From CAZLMW01 sp964560875 (lineage in GTDB: Bacteria > Myxococcota_A > UBA9042), in NCBI GenBank assembly GCA_964560875.1, contig CAZLMW010000164.1:1-15063 (forward strand): a DNA stretch of 15,063 nt. Direction: 5' to 3'. Of this stretch, positions 1-7,540 are shown one piece after another (position 1 is the stretch's first letter; every line of letters begins with the position of its first letter). The notes beneath the pieces were generated by a model. That model had not been told where the DNA came from, did no database searches, and saw nothing but the letters and a program-made list of their open reading frames with translations. Position numbers and translations under genes: made by a program.

Positions 1-32
1 TTGGCGATCGTCCAGGTGGCCGGTTTGCTCAC
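1..32 (-). CDS. Start of a gene truncated by the window edge
   Basis: A GTG codon at 30-32 (minus strand) shares four bases (GTGA) with the thiE stop codon and opens a frame reading MSKPATWTIA before the window ends. The overlap is the usual form of translational coupling within an operon, so a downstream gene co-transcribed with thiE is likely. The N-terminus resembles the start of ThiD, the hydroxymethylpyrimidine kinase, where TIAGSDS is usual. However, the next codon begins AA and cannot encode the expected Gly, so ThiD is not supported by what is visible. The product is left unassigned. Confidence 0.35.
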   Translation of the reverse strand, partial: MSKPATWTIA

Positions 33-736
33 GATGCCCTCTTGGCCGCGGTCCACGCGTCGGTCAGCTCCCGCATCGCCATGCGCGCGAAATTCGGGCC
101 GTTTGGCGCTCCGGGATTGCCGAGCCACGCCGTGATCACCGCCATACTGCGCGCGCCGGATGCGACCACGCGGGGGACGTCGTCAAGTCCCAGCCCGCCG
201 ATGGCCACGACGGGGTGGACACTGGCAGCCACGGCTTCGGCAAGCGCTTCGAAACCGGCTGTGGCGTCCGGATTGTTCTTGGAACCGGTGTCGTTGACCG
301 GGCCGAACCCGATGTAGTCGACGGGCTGACCGGCGGACGCCTGCACCTGCGCGAGGTTGTGGGTCGACAGCCCGATAATCGCCCGCGGACCGATGTGGTT
401 GCGTCCGTACGAGGGCGTGGCGTCGTCCTGGCCGACGTGGATGCCGACGTGTTCGATGTCACCGAGCGCTTCGATCGGCTCAACGTGGTCGTTCATGATG
501 ATCGGTACGCGGCCGTCAGCGGCTTGCAGCGCGTCGCGGACCAGCCCAGGCAGCCAGAGACTGTGGCCAGGTGTGCTCTTGGCCCGCAACTGGACGGCTT
601 TGGCGCCGTTGTTGATCGCATCGCGGATGTAGCGCATCAACTGCGCCTGTTCTTGCTGCGGATCGTCGGGCAGGGCGGGGCTGAGCCGATCGAGGTCCAG
701 GATGGCGTAGATGCCGCTATGAATCGGAGCGTTCAT
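29..736 (-). CDS. thiE: Thiamine-phosphate synthase ThiE
   Basis: This cytosolic TIM-barrel enzyme joins hydroxymethylpyrimidine diphosphate to thiazole phosphate to give thiamine phosphate. Family motifs occur in the expected order: QLRAK at residues 49-53 (usually QLREK), MNDHVE at 81-86 (usually NDRVD), HVGQDD at 100-105, GLSTHN at 122-127, YIGFGPV at 141-147 followed by the phosphate-loop Lys153, and VAIGG at 177-181. At 235 residues it is slightly longer than the usual 210-220, with a short polar insert near residues 20-32. The ATG at 734-736 places the first strand (GIYAILD) correctly, although no strong Shine-Dalgarno site precedes it. It lies 78 nt after rimI and overlaps the next gene by four bases. 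The Glu-to-Ala change in QLREK and Arg-to-His in NDRVD are the only oddities; the ThiE call itself is secure. Confidence 0.93.
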   Translation of the reverse strand: MNAPIHSGIYAILDLDRLSPALPDDPQQEQAQLMRYIRDAINNGAKAVQLRAKSTPGHSLWLPGLVRDALQAADGRVPIIMNDHVEPIEALGDIEHVGIHVGQDDATPSYGRNHIGPRAIIGLSTHNLAQVQASAGQPVDYIGFGPVNDTGSKNNPDATAGFEALAEAVAASVHPVVAIGGLGLDDVPRVVASGARSMAVITAWLGNPGAPNGPNFARMAMRELTDAWTAAKRAS

Positions 737-763
737 GCCAGTGTGGTAGCCCGTTCGGCCGAT

Positions 764-780
764 CGCTGCAAGGGGCAGCG
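764..780. other. Small hairpin between rimI and thiE
   Basis: A perfect 6-bp inverted repeat (CGCTGC / GCAGCG) with a 5-base loop lies in the 78-nt spacer between rimI and thiE. No T-run follows on the minus strand, so it is not a convincing terminator. It could modulate rimI-thiE readthrough or be incidental in GC-rich DNA. Confidence 0.3.
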
Positions 781-814
781 GCGGCGAGGGCGGGCGAGGC
801 CGATTCGACTTGCG

Positions 815-1279
815 TCAGCGTCGAGGACCAAGGTCGAGGCGCATCAGCAGCGCGTCTTCCCCGTCGGGGTAGTAGCCGCGTCGTCGTCCGTCGACGCGGA
901 ATCCGGTTCGCGCATAGAGAATCTGAGCCGCGACATTGGTGGATCGGACCTCGAGCGTGGCAGTGGTTGCACCGGCTGCACGCGCCATCGCGAGCGCATG
1001 GTCGAGCAACTGCCTGCCGATGCCGCGGCGACGCGCGTTGGGGGCGACCACGACCTGGAGGATTTGCAGCTCATCGACAACCAGCCACGCGAGGAACGCG
1101 GCGACCAGGTTCTGGCCGTCGAAAAGACCGTGCGCGCGGGCCAACGGGTTGGAGATCTCGGACTCAAGGGCGTTGCGCGAAAACGGGTCGTGCATGTTGG
1201 CGTCCTGCAGTGGCCACCACTGGTCGACGTCCTCGCGCATGATCGGTCGGATGATGCGGTGACGAGCTACGGCGGTCAT
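815..1279 (-). CDS. rimI: Ribosomal-protein-alanine N-acetyltransferase RimI (GNAT family)
   Basis: GNAT-fold N-alpha-acetyltransferase; RimI of Escherichia coli acetylates the N-terminal alanine of ribosomal protein S18 using acetyl-CoA. In the 154-residue product the acetyl-CoA pyrophosphate loop is RRRGIG at 83-88. The RimI-specific block follows: LEVR at 109-112, N115, LY at 121-122, GF at 126-127, and the C-terminal YYPDGEDALLM at 136-146. The open frame extends further upstream, but the ATG at 1277-1279 is chosen because it overlaps the ysxC stop as ATGA and gives a normal RimI length; the upstream extension is the out-of-frame shadow of ysxC. It is presumably translated by coupling to ysxC. 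A related GNAT with another protein substrate is possible, since rimI here does not sit beside tsaB or tsaD. Confidence 0.9.
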   Translation of the reverse strand: MTAVARHRIIRPIMREDVDQWWPLQDANMHDPFSRNALESEISNPLARAHGLFDGQNLVAAFLAWLVVDELQILQVVVAPNARRRGIGRQLLDHALAMARAAGATTATLEVRSTNVAAQILYARTGFRVDGRRRGYYPDGEDALLMRLDLGPRR

Positions 1280-1956
1280 CGCCGCGGGGGTCCATCGCGG
1301 CTGTCGCTGTCCAGGGCCATCGCGATGCCCAACAGACGCCGCCGCAGATCGCCCACTCCCTCGGCCGATTGGGCGCTGGTCGCGTGCGGCCGGTACGGCA
1401 ATTCGTACGCCGTCGCCAGTTGCATGACCCGCCCCAGGCGTCGGTTGCGGGCGACCTTGTCGATCTTGGTGAACACCACTTCGCATCGCAGGTTCTGTTG
1501 CTCAAGCCACGCCAGGAAGTTCATTGCGGCCTGCTCAGGGTCTCTGCGCACGTCGAGAAGCAGCGCTACCGCGGCCATTCGTTCGCTCCCGACCAGCCAG
1601 CCTTCGATCATGGGGCCGAACTCGGCGCGGATCCGCTGGGGGACCTTGGCGTGCCCGTAACCCGGGAGGTCGACAAACCGCATGCTGCGTTCACGGCCGA
1701 CCTGGATGTCGAAGAGGTTGACCCGCTGCGTGCGTCCAGGCGTCTTGCTGGTGCGGGCGATCGCCTTGCGCTGCGCCAACGCGTTGAGGAGCGAGGACTT
1801 GCCGACGTTGCTGCGGCCGCAAAAAGCGATCTCTGGCGGGCCTGCCGGGAACTCGTCGGGATGAACAACCGACGCCAGAAAGCGCGCGTCGGTCACACGC
1901 GGCCCGTCCTTCTTGGCCATTGCCTTCTTGGATTTTTTGCCGCGATCAGACGCCAT
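1276..1956 (-). CDS. engB: Ribosome biogenesis GTPase YsxC/EngB
   Basis: TRAFAC-class GTPase required for large ribosomal subunit assembly. All G motifs are visible in the 226-residue product: P-loop GRSNVGKSS at 47-55, switch I KTPGRTQ at 71-77, DLPGYG at 96-101, TKID at 163-166 and SA at 194-195. A lysine-rich N-terminal extension of about 20 residues precedes the conserved core. The ATG at 1954-1956 overlaps the end of the RNase J gene by 11 nt. A second ATG at 1918-1920 (Met13) would remove most of the basic extension and cannot be excluded, as neither start has a strong Shine-Dalgarno site. The gene ends in an ATGA overlap with rimI. Grouping with RNase J and RimI makes this a translation and RNA-metabolism cluster. 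Confidence 0.95.
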   Translation of the reverse strand: MASDRGKKSKKAMAKKDGPRVTDARFLASVVHPDEFPAGPPEIAFCGRSNVGKSSLLNALAQRKAIARTSKTPGRTQRVNLFDIQVGRERSMRFVDLPGYGHAKVPQRIRAEFGPMIEGWLVGSERMAAVALLLDVRRDPEQAAMNFLAWLEQQNLRCEVVFTKIDKVARNRRLGRVMQLATAYELPYRPHATSAQSAEGVGDLRRRLLGIAMALDSDSRDGPPRR

Positions 1957-3592
1957 CGAGGAGCACCATGGCGACAGGGCGCTTGCCGATCGTCCGCTTG
2001 AAGAAGCGTCTCGCGCGGCGACGTAGCTCTTCGCTCAACCAGGTCGGATCGGGACGGCCCTTGGTTTCGTCCATGAAGCGGCCGAGCTCGTCGGCGAGCT
2101 GCTCGCACAACTCATCGGTGGCCGCCAGTCCGGTTGTTGTGACCTGGACGTGGTTGTTTTTGCCGTTGAATCGGGCCGCGACCGCGACGCAACCCTGGCG
2201 CATGAGCTCGCGGCGTCCCTTCAATCCGAGCGTGACGTCGTCGCCCTGGATCTTGCCGTCGGCGTACCACGGATGCGCGTTGACCTCGCCGGTGATCGTG
2301 ATGCCGTCGGTCGTGAGTTGAAAGCGCTGCCCGTTCTCCACCACGACCGTGGACCCAACGCCGTTGGCTTCCGCGATGGCGGCGTGCTGCTTCATGAACG
2401 CGTGCGTACCGTGAACGGGTACGAAGAATTTCGGACGCACCCAGCTGATCAGCGCACCGAGCTCGTCGGCGCGGGCGTGACCGCTGGCGTGAAGCGTGGG
2501 TTCCATCCCCGGGTGAACGATGGCGGCCCCTAGTCGCGCGAAGTCATCGACCATCTCGTAGATCGGGCGTTCATTGCCGGGGATTCGACGCGAACTGAGC
2601 AGCAGCGTATCGGTCGGACGTAGCCGAATATGGTTGTGCGTGCCGCTCGCAACCCGCCTGAGGGTGGCGCGCATTTCGCCCTGCGATCCGGTGCAGATCA
2701 TCACCAGCTCGTCGTCGTCGTAGAGATCGATGTCGCGTTGGTCGATGAGGTCGGCGCCGCGGATATCGAGCCGCGTGTTCTTCGCGGCGACGCGCCGATA
2801 GCGGTCCAACGAACGGCCGAAAAGCGCGCAATAGCGGCCCGATTCGCGCGCGGCGTTGACCACCGCTTTAACCCGGTAGAGGTTGGACGAGAAGAGGCCT
2901 ACGAGCACCCGCCCGGGAGCCTTGCTGATCGCTTCGACGAGGGCCTTGGCGACCTCGCCTTCCGACCGTGTCCAGCCGGGATTCTCGGCGTTTGTCGAGT
3001 CGCTCATCATCAGCAACACGCCGTCGTCGCCGAGCTTTCGAAAGCCGTCCTCGTCAAACCGGGTGCCGTCGGGCAACGCGCGGTCGATCTTGAAATCGCC
3101 GGTGAACAGCACACGCCCGACCGGTGTCTCGATCGCCAGGGACATGCAGTCGGGGATCGAATGCGTGACACGCAGAAAGCCGAAACGGAAGCAGCCGATG
3201 GTGATGTTCTGACCGGGCGCAACCTCGATGAGCTGGGCGCGTCCGGACAGGCCGTGTTCGACGAGCTTTTCATGCACCAGCGCGAGCGTGAACCGGCCCC
3301 CGTAGACCGGAACGTTGTGGCGAGCGAGGACGTACGGAACGGCGCCGATGTGGTCTTCATGCCCGTGGGTCAGCACGATCGCGTCGAGCTGAGGCGCTTC
3401 CCGGCCCAGCAGGTCGAGGTTGGGCAGCACGAGGTCGACGCCGGGCTGCTCGGGGCTGGGGAACATCACGCCGCTGTCCAGCAACACAGACGTGTCGCCG
3501 CACTTCATCAGCATGTTGTTCATGCCGATGACGCCGAGCCCACCAAGCGGGAGAAATTCGACGCGATCCTTGCGGTGTTGCCTTTTTGCCAC
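1946..3592 (-). CDS. rnj: Ribonuclease J
   Basis: Metallo-beta-lactamase/beta-CASP ribonuclease with endonuclease and 5'-to-3' exonuclease activity in RNA turnover and maturation. The zinc ligands are present: HGHEDH at 76-81, H144 in THSIPD, D166 in FTGDFK and H394 in PVHG. RNase J-specific motifs include PLGGLG at 15-20, MSDSTNAE at 196-203, TGSQGE at 301-306, RRIPGNE at 335-341 and ASGHA at 369-373. The 548 residues match the family, including a C-terminal dimerisation/KH-like region ending in VAMVLLDGV-type sequence. The start is GTG at 3590-3592 with a GGAGG site five bases upstream, inside the 21-nt gap after the thiolase. It overlaps ysxC by 11 nt. RNase J in a Gram-negative-like genome is typical of delta/myxobacterial lineages rather than gammaproteobacteria. 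Confidence 0.95.
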   Translation of the reverse strand: MAKRQHRKDRVEFLPLGGLGVIGMNNMLMKCGDTSVLLDSGVMFPSPEQPGVDLVLPNLDLLGREAPQLDAIVLTHGHEDHIGAVPYVLARHNVPVYGGRFTLALVHEKLVEHGLSGRAQLIEVAPGQNITIGCFRFGFLRVTHSIPDCMSLAIETPVGRVLFTGDFKIDRALPDGTRFDEDGFRKLGDDGVLLMMSDSTNAENPGWTRSEGEVAKALVEAISKAPGRVLVGLFSSNLYRVKAVVNAARESGRYCALFGRSLDRYRRVAAKNTRLDIRGADLIDQRDIDLYDDDELVMICTGSQGEMRATLRRVASGTHNHIRLRPTDTLLLSSRRIPGNERPIYEMVDDFARLGAAIVHPGMEPTLHASGHARADELGALISWVRPKFFVPVHGTHAFMKQHAAIAEANGVGSTVVVENGQRFQLTTDGITITGEVNAHPWYADGKIQGDDVTLGLKGRRELMRQGCVAVAARFNGKNNHVQVTTTGLAATDELCEQLADELGRFMDETKGRPDPTWLSEELRRRARRFFKRTIGKRPVAMVLLDGV

Positions 3593-3597
3593 GCGGC

Positions 3598-3602
3598 CCT
3601 CC
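3598..3602 (-). promoter_or_regulatory. Shine-Dalgarno site for rnj
   Basis: The minus strand reads GGAGG five bases before the GTG start of the RNase J gene. It decides the GTG start and lies in the short gap after the thiolase stop, consistent with co-transcription and independent ribosome loading. Confidence 0.75.
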
Positions 3603-3613
3603 GGCCGCTGACG

Positions 3614-4807
3614 TTACGCGGACGCGAGCACGATGGCCATGCCCTGACCACCGCCGATGCACGCACTTCCGACGGCCCAATCGACGCCGCGGCGCCCCAT
3701 TTCGTAGGCGAGGTGCAGGGTGATGCGGGTGCCCGACGCGGCGAGCGGATGGCCGACGGCGATCGCCCCGCCGTTGACGTTGGTGATGGCGCGGTCGAGA
3801 CCGAGCTCCTTTTCGACGGCGAGGTACTGCGGCGCGAAAGCTTCATTGACTTCGACGAGCTGCATGTCGTCAAGGCCCTTGCCGGCGAGGTCGAGGGCTT
3901 TGCGGATCGCGGGCACGGGGCCGATGCCCATCACGGTCGGGTCGCAACCGACAGCTGCGTACGATGCGATTCGAGCCAGCGGAGTCCAGCCCTTTTCGGC
4001 CGCGATTTCGGCGGTCGTCACGAGGACCGCGGCGGCTCCGTCGACGATGCCTGACGCATTGCCTGCGGTGACGACACCATCTTTTTCGAAGACGGCGCGC
4101 AGCTTGGCGAGGCCTTCGCTCGTCGTTTCGGGCCGCGGGTGCTCGTCATGGGCGAACGACTTTTCACCGCGGCGGGACTTGACAGTCACAGGCGCGATTT
4201 CCGCTGCGAAGACGCCGTTGTCGAGACCCGACTGGTAGCGCTGCTGGCTGGTGAGCGCGTAGTCGTCGCATTCGGCGCGGCTGACCTCGTGGGTGCGCGC
4301 GAGCTTTTCGGCGGTATTGGCCATGGCCATCGACGTGTAGGTGTCGGTCAACGACTCCCACAAGCTGTCTTCGAGCACGGGCGACTTGCCGAGGCGGGTT
4401 CCCCAGCGGACATCACGGGCGACGTGCGGGGCCTGCGACATGCTCTCGGTGCCGCCGGCCAGAACAACGTTTGCCGAACCCAGCTCGACGGCTGCGACGG
4501 CCTGGGCGATCGCCTCGAAACCGGAGCCACACAGGCGATTGACCGTCAGCGCGGGCACGTGCACGGGACAGCCGGCGCGCAGGCCAACGTGTCGGGCGAG
4601 GTACAATGCGTCACCCGAGGTCTGCAGCACGTTGCCGAAAAATACGGCGTCGACGTCGGCCGCATCGCAGTCGACCTGGGCGAGCGTTGCCTTGGCGGCT
4701 TCCACTCCGAGGTCGGTCGCGGTCAAGCCTTTGAGCGAGCCTCCAAATGCGGTGAACGGCGTGCGTTTGCCGGCAACGAGGACGATGTTTTTCTTCGGCG
4801 CGATCAT
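3614..4807 (-). CDS. 3-ketoacyl-CoA thiolase (acetyl-CoA acyltransferase, ACAA2-like)
   Basis: Thiolase that cleaves 3-ketoacyl-CoA to acetyl-CoA plus a shortened acyl-CoA, or runs the reverse condensation. The 397-residue product has nucleophile Cys93 in RLCGSG, NEAFAP at 321-326, His353 in VGHPL and Cys383 in SACIGGGQG. From memory of the family, many blocks match mitochondrial ACAA2 more closely than FadA or AtoB: GNVLQ, LYLARHVGLR, LEDSLW, VTAGNAS, GIGPVPA and SACIGGGQG. The usual GHPLG(A/G)SG is GHPLAASG here, a Gly-to-Ala change near the active site. The ATG at 4805-4807 has AGGAG six bases upstream. It follows ftsB after 174 nt with no gene and leads into rnj with a 21-nt gap, so it may head the rnj-ysxC-rimI-thiE transcript. 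Beta-oxidation or biosynthetic thiolase use cannot be separated from sequence alone. Confidence 0.92.
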   Translation of the reverse strand: MIAPKKNIVLVAGKRTPFTAFGGSLKGLTATDLGVEAAKATLAQVDCDAADVDAVFFGNVLQTSGDALYLARHVGLRAGCPVHVPALTVNRLCGSGFEAIAQAVAAVELGSANVVLAGGTESMSQAPHVARDVRWGTRLGKSPVLEDSLWESLTDTYTSMAMANTAEKLARTHEVSRAECDDYALTSQQRYQSGLDNGVFAAEIAPVTVKSRRGEKSFAHDEHPRPETTSEGLAKLRAVFEKDGVVTAGNASGIVDGAAAVLVTTAEIAAEKGWTPLARIASYAAVGCDPTVMGIGPVPAIRKALDLAGKGLDDMQLVEVNEAFAPQYLAVEKELGLDRAITNVNGGAIAVGHPLAASGTRITLHLAYEMGRRGVDWAVGSACIGGGQGMAIVLASA

Positions 4808-4813
4808 GGTGCT

Positions 4814-4818
4814 CTCCT
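4814..4818 (-). promoter_or_regulatory. Shine-Dalgarno site for the thiolase gene
   Basis: The minus strand reads AGGAG six bases before the ATG at 4805-4807, supporting that start. No convincing promoter hexamers were found in the 174-nt spacer upstream (4808-4981), although a transcript start there would be reasonable. Confidence 0.7.
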
Positions 4819-4981
4819 GCCCGGGGGTCGGGTCGATGTATCGGGACGTGCCGCCAGAAGGGGCGACGAACGGACGCGCGGGATACCAGAAAGGTCGCGA
4901 TCCGGGTAGGAAGAAAGGACGCGTGGGCCGCGTCGCAAGGGGCGCAGCCGGGGCTTGAATCGCGGTCGCGACGCGTTCGAC

Positions 4982-5311
4982 CTACTTGAAGACGACGAAG
5001 TTCTCGTCGGGGCGCAGCATCCCCAACTCGCGCCGGACGATGCCCATACGCACTTCGGCGTCGGTGTCGATCGCGGCGATTTGCGACCGAAACCGCTCGG
5101 TTCGGGCCTTCGCTTCAGCCAGTTGGTGTTCGAGGCGCTTGAGCTCTTGTTGGCGGTCGAGTGTGCTGCCGTCCGACGTCCAAGCGCGGGCAAGCGAGGC
5201 CCCCGCGACCGCCAGGTAGAGAGCCACCGACGCGAGGAACAGCGCGCGTACGATCGTGCGCACGTCGAGCCGCCAGTGAACGCGATGCTTGAGCCGTGAC
5301 CAGCCGTTCAT
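4982..5311 (-). CDS. ftsB: Septum formation initiator FtsB/DivIC family protein
   Basis: Small bitopic division protein of the FtsB/DivIC family, which in characterised bacteria bridges FtsL and FtsQ in the divisome. The 109-residue product has a basic cytoplasmic N-terminus (residues 1-19), one membrane segment at about 20-41 (rich in Leu, Ala and Val), and a periplasmic coiled coil at about 53-81 (charged heptads around KRLEHQLAEAKAR). It ends with the family block RRELGMLRPDE at 93-103 followed by a short hydrophobic end. No strong Shine-Dalgarno site precedes the ATG at 5309-5311. It lies 63 nt after the histidine kinase gene. Many short coiled-coil membrane proteins look alike, but the ELGMLRPDE block makes FtsB/DivIC the best call. 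Confidence 0.87.
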   Translation of the reverse strand: MNGWSRLKHRVHWRLDVRTIVRALFLASVALYLAVAGASLARAWTSDGSTLDRQQELKRLEHQLAEAKARTERFRSQIAAIDTDAEVRMGIVRRELGMLRPDENFVVFK

Positions 5312-5374
5312 GACGCGATAATGCGCGCCGATCCATCACGGTCAAGTTTGGCCGACACTCCCGCCGACCCTTGT

Positions 5375-7321
5375 TCAGTGCTTGACGGCCGCCGCCGGCA
5401 GAGCCGGGGGGATGTCCGACTCGGCGCCGATCCTCTCAGGTGCTGGTTTGGGCGCCGCCGCGGCTGGCTTTCGGGCGTGCTTTGGGTCGACCTGGTCCTG
5501 TTCGTTGGTATCGGGGCCAGTGCCGCGCCGAATGCGCACCTCGAACGTGGCGCCGCCGCCCGGGGTGTCGCGGTACTCGACGCTTCCGCCATGCGACTCG
5601 GCGAACCGCTTGACCATCGCCAGGCCAAGGCCGGTGCCGTCCTTCTTCCCGTGCGTCTCGAACGCTTCGAACATGCGGTGTCGGAATTCGGGCGCAACGC
5701 CTGTGCCGGTGTCGGAGAAGATGAAGACCAGCTCGCCGTCTTCGTGATCGATGACGAAGTGGAACCTGTGTCCTTCGGGCCGTTCGACCATCGTCATGGC
5801 CTCGCGCGCGTTGCGGCTCATGTTCTGGACCACGCGCAGTAACTTGAGGCGGTCGATACGCGCTGCGCCCTTGAAGTTGGCCTCGATCGCGTAGGCGACG
5901 CCGCTCTTGGCGAAGACCTGGCCCAACAGCTCCTCGGCTTCCGTTACGAAGTCGTTGATGTGCACTTTCTGCAGCAGCAGCTCGGTATGGCCGCGCGCGA
6001 AGGAAAGCACCTCGCGCGACATCTGGTTGACGCGATCCAGCTGTTTGACGACGGTCTGTGCCATCTCCTTGCGGCGGGCCTTGTCCTCGGTGCGCACCAT
6101 CATTTGCGCGTAGCCGGATGCGACGGTCATCGGTGTCTTGAAGTCGTGCAAGATCGTGGCGATGGCGCCGCCGAGAGCCGCCATCCGGTTTTCGCGCTCG
6201 GCCTGCGTCAAGGCCAGGCGACGCGCGATGAAACGGGCCGCTCGAGACGCTACGAGCGCCATCAGCTTGCGATCGAGATCGGCGATCTGCGGCCCTGAAC
6301 CGCGACCGTAGAAGCTCATGACACCAAGTGAGCGCTGATCATCTTCCAGTCGGATGCACAAGCCGTTGCCGGGTGGATCCATGTGTTCGGCCTGGGCCGC
6401 CTGCAAGATCTCCACGTCGACCATCGAGTCGAGCGCCAACTCGCTCGTCCTGCGCAGCACGATGCCGATGAAACCGGTGGGCTGCTCGAACCGGACCCGC
6501 TCGACCTCCGCGCCGCGTGCGTGGAGCCGATGGGCGATGATCGAGCCATCTTCGGCGGTGAGCGCGACCTGGACGAGCTCGCACGGCACGGTTTGTTGGA
6601 GACGGCGCAGCAAGATGCCGATCGCCTCGTCGACGTCGGCCGCGCTGCTGGCGTCGCGTTCGATGACGTAGAGCAAGTCGATCTCGCGCATCCGGGCTTG
6701 CAGGTCGCGCTGCGCCTGGACGAGCTCCATGTTTCGGGCCAGCAGGGCGTTGTAGAGCCGCGCGTTGACCAGCGAGATCGCGGCCATCGCCATGATCGTG
6801 CGCAGCATGATCGCGTCATCGACCGTGAAATAGCCCGTCGACTTGTTGAGCACCTGGGCCACGCCGATGACGTCGCCCGCGCGGTTGCGGACCGGCTGAC
6901 ACAGCATCGAGCGGGTGCGGTAGTCGTTGCGGAGATCCCACTCCTTGTCGAAGCGGTGGTCCTTGTAGACGTCTTTGATGTTCACCGGCCGACCGGTCTG
7001 GGCGACCCATCCGGCGATACCTTCGCCGACGCGCATCCGGATCTCGTGAACTTCGTTGCCCTGCGCGTACTTGGACCACAGGTATTGGCCGTCGTCGCTC
7101 AAGAGAAACAGCGTGGACCGATCCGCGTTGAGGAGCTCGGTGCAGCCGGACATGATGAGGGCGATGAGCTCGTCGAGCGTTACCTGGGCCGAAAGCAGGT
7201 TGGCGATGCGCAGAACGATGCCGAGCCGAGGGTCACGATTGGCGTTGCGTTCGAGGAATTCGCCCGTTGCGGTCAGCGATTTGGACACCTCGCGTTTGGT
7301 TCGCTTGGGCCGCTTGTCCAT
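5375..7321 (-). CDS. Cytosolic sensor histidine kinase with two GAF domains
   Basis: The 648-residue protein has no membrane segment. GAF 1 spans about 45-190, including the GEGIAGWVAQTGRPV-type segment at 99-113, and GAF 2 about 226-365, separated by a helical linker near 190-225. A HisKA dimerisation helix follows, with phospho-acceptor His392 in LHDFKTP. The HATPase_c domain has N-box N500/N504, G1 DTGTG at 537-541 and G2 GTGLGLAMVKRF at 562-573. A disordered Ala/Pro-rich tail covers 600-648. The ATG at 7319-7321 is chosen over upstream in-frame codons because a GAGGT site sits seven bases before it and conservation begins after it. No response regulator is adjacent, so it is an orphan in this window. 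GAF 1 resembles ligand- or cyclic-nucleotide-binding GAF domains, but no ligand can be inferred. Confidence 0.93.
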   Translation of the reverse strand: MDKRPKRTKREVSKSLTATGEFLERNANRDPRLGIVLRIANLLSAQVTLDELIALIMSGCTELLNADRSTLFLLSDDGQYLWSKYAQGNEVHEIRMRVGEGIAGWVAQTGRPVNIKDVYKDHRFDKEWDLRNDYRTRSMLCQPVRNRAGDVIGVAQVLNKSTGYFTVDDAIMLRTIMAMAAISLVNARLYNALLARNMELVQAQRDLQARMREIDLLYVIERDASSAADVDEAIGILLRRLQQTVPCELVQVALTAEDGSIIAHRLHARGAEVERVRFEQPTGFIGIVLRRTSELALDSMVDVEILQAAQAEHMDPPGNGLCIRLEDDQRSLGVMSFYGRGSGPQIADLDRKLMALVASRAARFIARRLALTQAERENRMAALGGAIATILHDFKTPMTVASGYAQMMVRTEDKARRKEMAQTVVKQLDRVNQMSREVLSFARGHTELLLQKVHINDFVTEAEELLGQVFAKSGVAYAIEANFKGAARIDRLKLLRVVQNMSRNAREAMTMVERPEGHRFHFVIDHEDGELVFIFSDTGTGVAPEFRHRMFEAFETHGKKDGTGLGLAMVKRFAESHGGSVEYRDTPGGGATFEVRIRRGTGPDTNEQDQVDPKHARKPAAAAPKPAPERIGAESDIPPALPAAAVKH

Positions 7322-7411
7322 GCCGTGCACCTCATGCCGAGCGGAAAACGAGACGCCTTCGCAGCACCCGGGCGATGCGGCGCGGCGTTCCAGTACCGCA
7401 GGCAAGGATCG

Positions 7412-7440
7412 ATAGTAACGTTCTTTTCCCTACAAGGCCA
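7412..7440 (-). promoter_or_regulatory. Weak candidate promoter for the histidine kinase gene
   Basis: In the 219-bp divergent region (7322-7540) the minus strand shows TGGCCT and TACTAT separated by 17 bases, matching the sigma-70 -35 and -10 consensus at three and four of six positions. It lies 91 bases upstream of the kinase start. The match is weak, and GC-rich genomes often deviate from this consensus. Confidence 0.2.
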
Positions 7441-7531
7441 CGCGATGGTTGCAAGCCCCATCGCGCGAGCGGGGACCGGCGCCGTAGCTTGCCGGCCCGC
7501 GGGGGGCATGGCAGCTTGATCGGGCCGAGTC

Positions 7532-7535
7532 GGAG
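7532..7535 (+). promoter_or_regulatory. Shine-Dalgarno site for the muramidase-like gene
   Basis: GGAG lies five bases before the GTG at 7541 and supports that start over the in-frame ATG at 7652, which lacks an obvious site. Confidence 0.6.
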
Positions 7536-7540
7536 CGAAA

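Noticed and set aside
815..1486. RimI with a 69-residue N-terminal extension
   Set aside because: The extension lies out of frame inside ysxC; the ATGA overlap start at 1277-1279 gives the normal RimI length.
215..1660. A 481-codon plus-strand open frame over thiE, rimI and ysxC
   Set aside because: Antisense to three clear genes; Arg/Asp/Val-rich composition of a reverse-strand shadow.
2630..4054. A 474-codon plus-strand open frame across RNase J and thiolase
   Set aside because: It spans two well-supported minus-strand genes and their junction, with no recognisable motif.
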